Assembly (NCBI GenBank): GCA_041576815.1
Contig: JBFGKE010000077.1
Span: 1-6,621, forward strand
From: SG8-38 sp041576815
GTDB lineage: Bacteria > Myxococcota_A > Polyangia > Polyangiales > Houyiibacteriaceae
Direction: 5' to 3'
DNA: 6,621 nt
Positions within the stretch are counted from its first letter, which is position 1. Each line of letters opens with the position of its first letter. Positions 1 to 5,762 of the stretch are shown here, piece by piece. The notes beneath the pieces were generated by a model. It was given only the letters and a program-made list of their open reading frames with translations, was not told the origin of the DNA and did not search any database. Position numbers and translations under genes: made by a program.

Positions 1-77
1 AACACACTCGCCACGAGCACTTCCAAGTTGTCGCGCTCGTTATACGTGGGGGTCACGATCAATGAACGGACCGTCAT
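1..77 (-). CDS. family 2 glycosyltransferase, N-terminal fragment
   Basis: Only the first 25 codons lie in the window; the gene continues off the left edge. The visible residues include IVTPTYNERDNLEVLVASV, which matches the N-terminal beta strand and nucleotide-sugar-binding start of GT-A fold family 2 glycosyltransferases. The (I/V)xPTYNE(R/K)xN(L/I) pattern is typical of dolichol- or polyprenyl-phosphate mannose synthases and their relatives. Such enzymes move a sugar from a nucleotide donor to a lipid carrier or glycan at the inner face of the cytoplasmic membrane. I chose the ATG at 77-75 because the motif begins a few residues later, as usual in the family. A GTG at 95-93 is an in-frame alternative. 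Neither has a clear Shine-Dalgarno. It follows the BamB-like gene on the same strand, but the 159-base gap makes shared transcription uncertain. The exact acceptor cannot be told from this fragment. Confidence 0.8.
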   Translation of the reverse strand, partial: MTVRSLIVTPTYNERDNLEVLVASV

Positions 78-128
78 GCCCGGCGGATGTAACACGATTT
101 CTCGGCGGAGGGTTGGCGCCTCCCAAAC

Positions 129-209
129 ATGAAGATGCCCACCACTGAAGAAGAAGCCGAGAAGATGCGCGAGGAGTGGATGAAGAAGATGCAGCAGCAA
201 CAGCGCTAG
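129..209 (+). CDS. putative small ORF, 26-residue charged helical peptide
   Basis: ATG at 129 to TAG at 207-209, in the gap between two minus-strand genes. The peptide is rich in Glu, Lys, Met and Gln (core EEEAEKMREEWMKKMQQQQR) and would form one strongly charged helix, perhaps a coiled-coil segment. It resembles no family I can name. In favour: the composition is unlike the Arg/Pro/Ser-rich shadow frames seen elsewhere here, and it ends in glutamine and lysine codons followed by a proper stop. Against: it is very short, and the nearest Shine-Dalgarno-like string (GGAGGG, 107-112) is 16 bases from the ATG, which is too far. It could also be a remnant of a longer gene, since the frame is open back to the TAA at 90-92. 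No function is proposed. Confidence 0.35.
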   Translation: MKMPTTEEEAEKMREEWMKKMQQQQR

Positions 210-236
210 AGGGCTCCAGAGCGCCGCGGCAATCGA

Positions 237-1427
237 TCAGTTCACCCGTAGGAAGAGGAACTGGCCGCCATTCGACAGCGCGCCGCCGAAAGCACCGGAC
301 ACTGCGGGCGTCGCCGAAAAACCAGAGCCGCCCTCGGCGCGTGCCACCTCGCGTCCGTCCGACAACGCCAACGCGAAAAGCGAGCCCTGGGTTTCCCCAT
401 AGATGACCGTCCCGGTGGGAGTCACCACCGGTGGCGTGGGTGCCCCTCGCTCGGGCGACTTCTCCCACATTACCTGTCGTGATCGAAGGTCGAGCATCAG
501 GACCCCGCGCCGCGCCGACGAAACGATCAGCATCCGCCCCGCCAGCGCCAGCCCGGTCACCCCCTTGAACGTCGAGTCGCGCCATTCGACCGTTCCGCTC
601 TTCGCGTCGAGTGCATAAAGGCCCGCAGTGAACGAGGCGATGAGGAGTGTGCCCCGGTAGATGATCGGCGTCGTGTCGACGTCGAAAAACTGGGGCACGT
701 TGCCAGGTCGCCGCTCGACATCGGTTGCGGTTTCGAGCTCCCACAGGAGCCGTCCGTCCAAGGGGTTGATGGCCGCGACGGCACCATCGGTGAACGCCGC
801 GTACAGGCGCCCTTCTTCGAGCAGAAGCCCAGCGTGCCCAGAGATCGTGATCTCGTCGGTAGGCTCCTTCTCGTAGACCCAGAGCACTCGGCCGTCGTCA
901 CGTGCGAGGGCCGTGATGACGTCGTTCTCGCCGACGATGTACATGGCGTCCGCCGTGAGCACCGGCGTCGTGCGAAGAGTCCCCGAAACCTTGGATTTCC
1001 AACGCACGTCCCCTTCGACGTCGAGGGCGTGCACGAAGCCGTCCACAGATGGCAGGTAAAGCTCGCCTGTATCTTCGTCGATGGCTGGCTGCGACTCGAT
1101 TTGGGCGTCGGTGTCGTATAGCCATAGCCTTCGTCCGTCGACCCGGAATGCGAAGAAGTTCCCGTCGGTCGTTCCGATATAGACGCGCTTCTGCCGAGAA
1201 TCGAAGCCAGCGGTCGCGAGCTGTACGGGTATGTATCGCGCATCGCCCCGGTTGGTCAGCTGCTTGGACCACCGCACGTTGAACCCGCCCTCCCCCGGAG
1301 GCGCGTAGTTCTCGCCCTCGGCCACCCAACCAAACGTATCCGCCTTGTTGGCTCTTCCCGCGGCCCCACACCCAGGGCATGCGAGGGAAAGGACGAGGAC
1401 GATCAGCGCGGCGCGGTGGACGACCAT
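237..1427 (-). CDS. BamB-like PQQ-repeat beta-propeller lipoprotein
   Basis: A 396-residue protein, close to the length of E. coli BamB (392). A short basic N-terminus and a hydrophobic core lead to LACPGC, so lipidation at Cys17 or Cys20 is likely although neither fits the lipobox perfectly. After a linker, at least seven PQQ-type blades are visible by their (V/L)Y..t.dG...Ald...G...W pattern: about residues 82-102, 123-143, 162-183, 208-230, 261-282, 299-321 and 341-361. The fold is therefore a WD40/PQQ-like propeller. BamB is the outer-membrane lipoprotein that helps BamA insert beta-barrels; PQQ enzymes share the fold but are much larger and carry catalytic motifs absent here. The ATG lies 3 bases after the stop of the upstream YfgM-like gene and has no Shine-Dalgarno of its own, so coupled translation is likely. 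The yfgM-bamB order known from E. coli supports the call, but I see only the propeller, not a Bam-binding motif. Confidence 0.82.
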   Translation of the reverse strand: MVVHRAALIVLVLSLACPGCGAAGRANKADTFGWVAEGENYAPPGEGGFNVRWSKQLTNRGDARYIPVQLATAGFDSRQKRVYIGTTDGNFFAFRVDGRRLWLYDTDAQIESQPAIDEDTGELYLPSVDGFVHALDVEGDVRWKSKVSGTLRTTPVLTADAMYIVGENDVITALARDDGRVLWVYEKEPTDEITISGHAGLLLEEGRLYAAFTDGAVAAINPLDGRLLWELETATDVERRPGNVPQFFDVDTTPIIYRGTLLIASFTAGLYALDAKSGTVEWRDSTFKGVTGLALAGRMLIVSSARRGVLMLDLRSRQVMWEKSPERGAPTPPVVTPTGTVIYGETQGSLFALALSDGREVARAEGGSGFSATPAVSGAFGGALSNGGQFLFLRVN

Positions 1428-1430
1428 TGC

Positions 1431-2288
1431 TCAGGGAGCGGGCTGACCCGACTGTTGCTGACGAATCATTTCGTTGAGCTGCTCCTGCAGCCCTCTCATG
1501 TCGGGGCCGGGCGCCGGCGCTAGGCTTGGGTCGATGAGTGCGAGCCGTGACTCCGCCTCCGCGCGCGTGAACGGAAGCGATGGAGCATTGGGTTGACGGA
1601 GGTCGGCCAAGATGCCGCGAAGCTTGACCTTCGCCTCGTCCATCTTGCCCTGCTGCATCAGGATGCGCGCCTGGTGGTAGCTGGCGATCGGCGCGACTTC
1701 CTTGCTGAGCGTGCGCAACGCATCGAGCTGCTCGAGCGCCTGTTCGTAGGACTGCTCCGCTTCGAGTGTATAGGCGATGCCTTCGAGCGCGGCCCACTTG
1801 AGGTTTTCGTCGTCGGTGCTTTCGAGCGCGGCCTGGTAGGCGTCGCGTGCTTGCTCGAGCTTGCCCTGCCCGTAAAGTGCCCGGGCTTCCCCCAGCAGCG
1901 CCCAAGTCGCGGCGACCGTGCCCTCGTGGTCGCGCACGACGGCGGCGTACGATTCGGCGAGCTCTACGTCGTCGTAGATGTTGGCGTCGAGGACCGCGGC
2001 GAGCTCCTTGCCCGCCGCTTCGCTCTTGCTTTCGGCAAACGTCGACCATGCGATTCCGATCGCAGCGACGAGAAGCACACCGCCGGCCGCGAGCCCGAGC
2101 GGCTTGAGGTTCTCGGCCAGCCAGTCTTTCGCGACCGCGGCCTGGGCGAGGGCCTTGTCCTCGACGAGCTCGGCCTGACGCCCGCGTTCAGCGGCCTTGC
2201 GGGCAGATTTTGCCGCGCGCGCCGCCGCGAGGCGCTGTCCCGGAGTGAGGGGCGCTTGTTTCTGGTTCTCGGCGGGATCGTTGGCCAA
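1431..2288 (-). CDS. YfgM-like membrane-anchored TPR protein
   Basis: A 285-residue protein from a TTG start. Residues 1-62 are charged and rich in Ala, Arg and Lys (cytoplasmic). Residues 63-82 (KPLGLAAGGVLLVAAIGIAW) form one membrane helix. The rest is helical with TPR-like repeats at about 127-160, 163-196 and 202-230, and ends in a Gln- and Pro-rich tail. This is the layout of YfgM (TPR_21 family), an inner-membrane protein with a periplasmic TPR domain that works near SecYEG and periplasmic chaperones. The frame is open upstream to 2414, but the TTG at 2288 is the better start: GGAGGA sits 4 bases upstream, and a sigma-70-like promoter at 2332-2359 would put the transcript start near 2325. 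A longer protein would also run into the divergent barrel gene. It is the first gene of an operon with the BamB-like gene, whose ATG follows 3 bases after this stop. Confidence 0.85.
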   Translation of the reverse strand: MANDPAENQKQAPLTPGQRLAAARAAKSARKAAERGRQAELVEDKALAQAAVAKDWLAENLKPLGLAAGGVLLVAAIGIAWSTFAESKSEAAGKELAAVLDANIYDDVELAESYAAVVRDHEGTVAATWALLGEARALYGQGKLEQARDAYQAALESTDDENLKWAALEGIAYTLEAEQSYEQALEQLDALRTLSKEVAPIASYHQARILMQQGKMDEAKVKLRGILADLRQPNAPSLPFTRAEAESRLALIDPSLAPAPGPDMRGLQEQLNEMIRQQQSGQPAP

Positions 2289-2292
2289 AGCT

Positions 2293-2298
2293 TCCTCC
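2293..2298 (-). promoter_or_regulatory. Shine-Dalgarno that sets the TTG start of the YfgM-like gene
   Basis: The minus strand reads GGAGGA, then AGCT, then TTG. This is a near-perfect anti-16S match at good spacing, and the only strong ribosome-binding site in this region. It selects the TTG at 2288 over the longer open frame. Confidence 0.8.
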
Positions 2299-2303
2299 AA
2301 GGA

Positions 2304-2317
2304 CCCGGAAATCCGGG
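2304..2317 (-). promoter_or_regulatory. small leader hairpin upstream of the YfgM-like gene
   Basis: CCCGG and CCGGG flank a four-base ATTT loop on the minus strand, a perfect 5-bp GC stem (6 bp if the inner A-T pair forms). It falls in the predicted 37-base leader and ends 5 bases before the GGAGGA Shine-Dalgarno. It could stabilise the 5' end or affect ribosome loading. There is no U-tract, so it is not a terminator. A role is inference only. Confidence 0.4.
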
Positions 2318-2331
2318 CAAATCGGTTGCCG

Positions 2332-2359
2332 ACTATACACGTGGCCCCGAGGCAGTCAA
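2332..2359 (-). promoter_or_regulatory. sigma-70-like promoter for the yfgM-bamB-like operon
   Basis: On the minus strand, TTGACT (2359-2354) and TATAGT (2337-2332) are separated by 16 bases. Each box matches five of six consensus positions, which is striking in such a GC-rich sequence. The start of transcription would be near 2325, giving a leader of about 37 bases before the TTG. The spacer holds the palindrome CACGTG (2338-2343), which might be a regulator half-site or chance. I see no comparable promoter for the divergent barrel gene. Confidence 0.7.
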
Positions 2360-2370
2360 CGTAGCCTCGC

Positions 2371-2931
2371 ATGCGGCGCGACGCCCGTGCTAGAGCGCTC
2401 GCTGTGCGGAGCACTGCCTCGGTCTGGGCGACCCTCGTCGCGCTCGTTTGCGTTCCGTCGACCGCCGCGGCTTATGAAGACCAGGCGACGCTCGCGCTCG
2501 AAGTCGGGTGGGCCGGAATCCCGAGCTCGAGCACCCTTCCCCGCAACGGCATCGATGTAGGTCTCAGCGCTGGCTTCGGAATCACCGATGCCTGGGGAAT
2601 CCAAGGCCTTGTCAGCTACAACGTGTTTCCCGATGAACGACTTCTTCAGATGGGGGTGGCTGGGCTCGAGGCGATCTACCTTCTCGACATCGTCCGATTC
2701 GTGCCGTTGTTCGGTTTCGGGCTCGATGGCATGGTGAGTGGGCGCGCCCACAGGACGAGAGGCGATTTCGCCCTGCATGCCCTAGTGGGCTTCGACTATC
2801 TGATCAGCGACCGTTGGTTGGTCGGGCTCGCCGCGCGCGGCTATTGGGTGGCCACCAACGCGAACAGCTTCCTCGACCCTTTCATCGTCACCGTCGCGGC
2901 CCGCGTCGGGGTGCGATTCGACACTCGCTGA
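2371..2931 (+). CDS. small outer-membrane beta-barrel protein
   Basis: A 186-residue protein with a basic start, a hydrophobic core at about 16-30 and a signal-peptidase I site after Ala34 (STAAA then YED). The mature part, about 150 residues, shows alternating hydrophobic and polar residues rich in Gly and aromatics. I count eight likely strands: about 38-49, 60-73, 74-86, 91-107, 109-123, 132-146, 148-162 and 169-183. That suggests an eight-stranded OmpA/OmpW-sized barrel in the outer membrane. The last strand ends VGVRF followed by DTR, so the C-terminal aromatic is three residues from the end rather than terminal. No specific family or substrate is recognised. The ATG at 2371 has no Shine-Dalgarno; an in-frame GTG at 2404 would still leave a usable signal peptide. 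It is divergent from the YfgM-like gene, and its last 150 bases overlap the antisense tail of the HhH gene. Confidence 0.78.
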   Translation: MRRDARARALAVRSTASVWATLVALVCVPSTAAAYEDQATLALEVGWAGIPSSSTLPRNGIDVGLSAGFGITDAWGIQGLVSYNVFPDERLLQMGVAGLEAIYLLDIVRFVPLFGFGLDGMVSGRAHRTRGDFALHALVGFDYLISDRWLVGLAARGYWVATNANSFLDPFIVTVAARVGVRFDTR

Positions 2932-3300
2932 CACCCTGCCCCGAAGCCCTGAGAGCTTTGCCGGGCCGATGCCTCGGACACGGATCAAATCCGCCACCTG
3001 GCGAAATGGACCCGTCTCCTCCCGATGCACGACGATCCGTCGTGCGATCACCGGCCCAATCCCCGACAACGCCTCGAGCTCCCCCACCAAAGCCCGATTG
3101 ACATCCACTAAAGGGGACAGTCCCCTTTTCTGCGGGGTTAATTCCGAGGTCGCACTGGGAGGTGTGTCGAGAAAGGGGACTGTCCCCTTTTTGCGTTGGG
3201 GGATTTCGAGGGCAGTGTTGGAGCCGAGAGCGCAGCAGCAGAGGAGCAGGACGACCGCCGCGGCCGACCGAGTTGGGGATGCAGACCGAGCCTCGGGCAC
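2782..3300 (-). CDS. exported ComEA-like helix-hairpin-helix protein
   Basis: A 172-residue frame. Residues 12-25 form a hydrophobic segment with three successive Cys (LLLCCCALG), a signal or membrane anchor. Residues 66-125 are a classic ComEA domain: VDVNRA, then one hairpin around SGIGPVIARRI (79-89), GPFRQVADL (97-105), and a second hairpin around RGIGPAKLSGL (109-119). ComEA proteins bind double-stranded DNA in the periplasm during uptake for transformation; shorter exported homologues of unclear role are common. Two oddities stand out. Residues 37-43 and 58-64 are encoded by two copies of a mobile-looking palindrome. The tail after about residue 125 has no recognisable fold and lies antisense to the barrel gene. 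The start is GTG at 3300; a TAG at 3309-3307 rules out anything earlier. No good Shine-Dalgarno is visible. The gene starts 42 bases after lysC and is probably cotranscribed. Confidence 0.75.
   Translation of the reverse strand: MPEARSASPTRSAAAVVLLLCCCALGSNTALEIPQRKKGTVPFLDTPPSATSELTPQKRGLSPLVDVNRALVGELEALSGIGPVIARRIVVHREETGPFRQVADLIRVRGIGPAKLSGLRGRVSASVESHPDAGRDGDDERVEEAVRVGGHPIAARGEPDQPTVADQIVEAH
3110..3128. repeat. 19-bp palindrome, copy 1
   Basis: AAAGGGGACAGTCCCCTTT, a perfect 9-bp inverted repeat around a central A at 3119. It encodes KRGLSPL in the HhH frame. It looks like a REP- or MITE-type palindromic element. It is the reverse complement of copy 2, because only the central base differs. 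Confidence 0.9.
3172..3190. repeat. 19-bp palindrome, copy 2 (opposite orientation)
   Basis: AAAGGGGACTGTCCCCTTT, a perfect 9-bp inverted repeat around a central T at 3181. Its centre lies 62 bases from that of copy 1. It encodes KKGTVPF in the HhH frame. The two copies are exact reverse complements, like a paired REP unit. The 43 bases between them show no obvious further symmetry. Confidence 0.9.
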
Positions 3301-3307
3301 GAGGCTC
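3288..3307 (-). promoter_or_regulatory. perfect 8-bp hairpin over the HhH GTG start
   Basis: On the minus strand GAGCCTCG and CGAGGCTC flank the loop TGCC. The GTG start of the HhH gene takes the last stem base plus the first two loop bases. A stem this GC-rich could hide the start codon, or act as a pause or processing site after lysC. No T-tract follows on either strand, so it is not a canonical intrinsic terminator. A regulatory role is inferred from position only. Confidence 0.5.
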
Positions 3308-3342
3308 TATCGGTCGTGTTGGCCATTGTGTTGCCGGAGGGC

Positions 3343-4566
3343 TCAGCCGGCAGGGTCTCCGAGCTCGAAACCATCGTGAAGCACCACGACGGCGCGGTCT
3401 GCGTGCTGGTCCTCGATGAGGCACGAGGTCTTGATCTCGCTGGTGCTGATCGCCTCGATGTTGATGTCGGCGTCGGCGAGCAGTCGAAACATGCGTGCCG
3501 CGATGCCCGCGTGGTTGCGCATCCCGACGCCGACGATCGAGACCTTGGCGACCTCGTCGTCGCGGGTGACCCCCTCCGCATCGACACTATCGACGACTCG
3601 GGTGGCTATCGCTTCGGCGCGGTCGGCCTCTTCGCGGCTCACGGTAAACGTGAGGTCCGTGTGCCCTTCCTTCGACACGTTTTGGATGATCATGTCGACC
3701 GAGATGTTCGCCTCGGCGAGCGGCTCGAAAACGCTCGCGACGACCCCCGGATGGTCGGGGAGCGCGCGCACGGTCAACTTCACCGTCTTTTTGTCTGCAG
3801 CGACACCCGCCACGACAACTCTTTCGAGCAAGTGTTCTTCGTCGGTCACGATCGGTCCCTCCGAGTTTGAGAAACTCGAGCGCACGTGCAGCGGCATGCC
3901 ATGCTTCATCGCAAGCTCTACCGAACGTATCTGTAGCACTTTGGCTCCCAACGAGGAGAGCTCCAGCATCTCCTCGTAACTGATGCGGTCGATCTTGCGA
4001 GCGTTTGGACAGACGCTCGGATCGGTCGTGTACACACCGTCTACGTCGGTGCAGATTTCGCACACGTTGGCCTTCACCGCGGCCGCGACCGCAACCGCCG
4101 ATGTATCAGACCCCCCGCGTCCCAAAGTCGTGATGTTGCCGTACGCATCGGTGCCCTGAAAGCCCGCGACCACCAAGACGTGGCCGTTCTCGAGGGTCGA
4201 TCGAAGCCCCGTCCCATCGATCGTGCGAATCCGCGCCTTGGTGTGCACGCTGTCGGTCACGATGCGGGCCTGATGACCCAGCATGGAGCGGGCCGGGACC
4301 CCGATCTCGTTCAGCTGAATCGCCAAGAGCGCGGCGCTCACCTGCTCGCCACTCGAGACAAGCACATCCATCTCCCGCTCGGCCGGATGGCTGCAGAGCT
4401 CCCACCCCATGCTCAAGAGCCGGTCGGTCTCCCCTGCCATCGCGCTCACGACGACGATCACCTGATGGCCTTCGCGGTACGTCTCCGCGACCCGCTCCGC
4501 CACGATGCGGATCCGGTCGAGCGAACCGACGCTCGTGCCGCCATATTTTTGTACTACCAGGGCCAT
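3343..4566 (-). CDS. lysC: aspartokinase
   Basis: A full-length 407-residue aspartate kinase. It phosphorylates L-aspartate with ATP to give 4-phospho-aspartate, the first step toward lysine, diaminopimelate, threonine, methionine and isoleucine, in the cytoplasm. The kinase domain shows KYGGTSVGS (7-15), VVSAMAGETDRLL (39-51), SSGEQVSAALLA (71-82), GFQGTDAYGNITTLGRGGSD (135-154) and TDVDGVYTTDP (173-183). Two ACT domains follow, about 265-335 and 340-407, including VSIVGVGMRNHAGIAARMF (342-360), where feedback amino acids normally bind. The length matches single-function LysC of the Corynebacterium/Pseudomonas type rather than a fusion with homoserine dehydrogenase. The ATG has no Shine-Dalgarno; a weak TATCCT box at 4581-4576 could give an almost leaderless transcript. 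It lies 63 bases after the saccharopine-dehydrogenase-like gene and 42 bases before the HhH gene on the same strand. Confidence 0.97.
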   Translation of the reverse strand: MALVVQKYGGTSVGSLDRIRIVAERVAETYREGHQVIVVVSAMAGETDRLLSMGWELCSHPAEREMDVLVSSGEQVSAALLAIQLNEIGVPARSMLGHQARIVTDSVHTKARIRTIDGTGLRSTLENGHVLVVAGFQGTDAYGNITTLGRGGSDTSAVAVAAAVKANVCEICTDVDGVYTTDPSVCPNARKIDRISYEEMLELSSLGAKVLQIRSVELAMKHGMPLHVRSSFSNSEGPIVTDEEHLLERVVVAGVAADKKTVKLTVRALPDHPGVVASVFEPLAEANISVDMIIQNVSKEGHTDLTFTVSREEADRAEAIATRVVDSVDAEGVTRDDEVAKVSIVGVGMRNHAGIAARMFRLLADADINIEAISTSEIKTSCLIEDQHADRAVVVLHDGFELGDPAG

Positions 4567-4629
4567 GGGCGGCGAAGGATAGCGGCGCTCTTGTCCCGAG
4601 CAACCAGCGCTTGACAGGCTCGCGCGTGC

Positions 4630-5688
4630 TTATGCGTCCATCCGCTCGGTGCCGGGCAGCTCGAGGATCAGGTCTTTGCCGTACGCTGTCGATGGGGTCT
4701 GAAAACCCGGTGTCAGCTCCCCTGAGCAGACCTTCGAAGCGATGCGGAGGGCCATCCGGGCAGTGAGCGTGTATCCCTCGGGGGTGCGAAGCCGCGAGAC
4801 GACGGTCTTGCCGTCCGCGCCGCGCGCTTCGCCCCAAAACTGATTGATTCCCTTTTCGCGCGATCGGTCGCTGGGCCCCGCGGGCGCCGCATCGATGCGC
4901 TTCTTGAGGATCGCTTGTGCGGGCCGGGTCCCGAGGATCGGCAACGCCGGCCGAACGAGCCGCAAGATGCGCGCTGCCGTCTCCGGGACGGCCGTGTAGA
5001 CCATGATGTTGGGGATACCGGTGCTCTTGTATGCCGTCACCACATCTCCCCACGGGATCGTCATGCAGTGCGCGGGCTTGCCGTCGCCGAAGTCGATCTC
5101 GCGTGTCTTCCAGGCGGTCGCGACGCGCGTCAACCGACCGTCCTGGCGCACCATTCCCCCACGATGAATGTTCTCGGCCATCGTGGTGGCCGTTCCGTGT
5201 GACACGCCACCACCCCGACCTCGGAACGCAAGCTCCAGGTGAGTGGCATCCGGGCAGCGCGACTTCAAATGCGCCGCGAGACAATCGGAGGGAACCACGT
5301 CGAACCCCGTGCCCGGGAGCAACATGACACCAGCGTTCTTCGCCGCGCCATCCATGGCCCAGAGCCCTTCGAACACCTCGGCCTCGCCGGTGATGTCGGT
5401 GTAGTGCGTCTGCGTCTCCATGCAGGCCTTGGCCATCGCTTCGTACGTGCGCACAAAAGGCCCGGCGCAATGGATCACGACGTCGATACCGCGGAGCGCG
5501 TTTTGAATCGACTGCTGATCGTCGAGGTCTGCAGCGATCGATTCGAAGCCGTGCGTTTCGGCTTGCTCGCGTAGTCGATGCGGGTTGCGGCCAGAGAGAA
5601 CGATCTCCACCCCGTCCTGCTTGGCGAACCGCGCGATCAACTCGCCCGTGTAGCCGTAGGACCCGTACAGGAGAATCTTGGCCGGCAT
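4630..5688 (-). CDS. saccharopine-dehydrogenase-like NAD(P)-binding oxidoreductase
   Basis: A 352-residue protein starting MPAKILLYGSYGYTGELI, an N-terminal Rossmann strand and glycine loop of the form GxxGxxG (9-15). It continues with LSGRNPHRLR (31-40), the CAGPF segment (74-78), HYTDITGE (95-102), GTGFDVVPSDCLA (126-138) and a late GFQTPSTAYG (328-337). These are the signatures of the saccharopine dehydrogenase NADP-binding family, in the branch that includes mycobacterial trans-acting enoyl reductases. True saccharopine dehydrogenase activity is not implied; the substrate is unknown, perhaps a lipid or polyketide intermediate or another carbonyl. The frame is open upstream to 5892, but the Rossmann motif must lie near the N-terminus and a longer start would overlap the divergent pcm gene, so I take the ATG at 5688. 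No strong Shine-Dalgarno is seen. The gene ends 63 bases before lysC on the same strand. Confidence 0.85.
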   Translation of the reverse strand: MPAKILLYGSYGYTGELIARFAKQDGVEIVLSGRNPHRLREQAETHGFESIAADLDDQQSIQNALRGIDVVIHCAGPFVRTYEAMAKACMETQTHYTDITGEAEVFEGLWAMDGAAKNAGVMLLPGTGFDVVPSDCLAAHLKSRCPDATHLELAFRGRGGGVSHGTATTMAENIHRGGMVRQDGRLTRVATAWKTREIDFGDGKPAHCMTIPWGDVVTAYKSTGIPNIMVYTAVPETAARILRLVRPALPILGTRPAQAILKKRIDAAPAGPSDRSREKGINQFWGEARGADGKTVVSRLRTPEGYTLTARMALRIASKVCSGELTPGFQTPSTAYGKDLILELPGTERMDA

Positions 5689-5762
5689 CGCGTACCGCTC
5701 ACTTGTACCACTTCTGATAGCCCGTGCGACAGCGCCGCAGAACTGAGGTACGGTCCTTTGCG

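Noticed and set aside
898..2049. Long minus-strand open frame of 383 codons across the YfgM and BamB-like genes.
   Set aside because: Arg-rich and repeat-free; it spans the junction of two well-supported genes in another frame.
3110..3190. CRISPR array or intrinsic terminator made of the two GGGGAC palindromes.
   Set aside because: There are only two copies, in opposite orientation and without regular spacers, and they lie inside an open coding frame, so neither reading fits.
4576..4603. Weak minus-strand promoter (TTGCTC, 16 bases, TATCCT) that would make lysC nearly leaderless.
   Set aside because: The -35 box matches only three of six positions, so it is mentioned under lysC but not listed as a feature.
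4611..4616. Perfect TTGACA -35 box on the plus strand.
   Set aside because: The nearest -10-like string is only 14 bases away and there is no plus-strand gene downstream.
4106..5470. Long minus-strand open frame of 454 codons overlapping lysC and the oxidoreductase gene.
   Set aside because: The translation is Arg/Gly/His-rich with no domain. It is a shifted-frame shadow of the oxidoreductase gene, common in GC-rich DNA.
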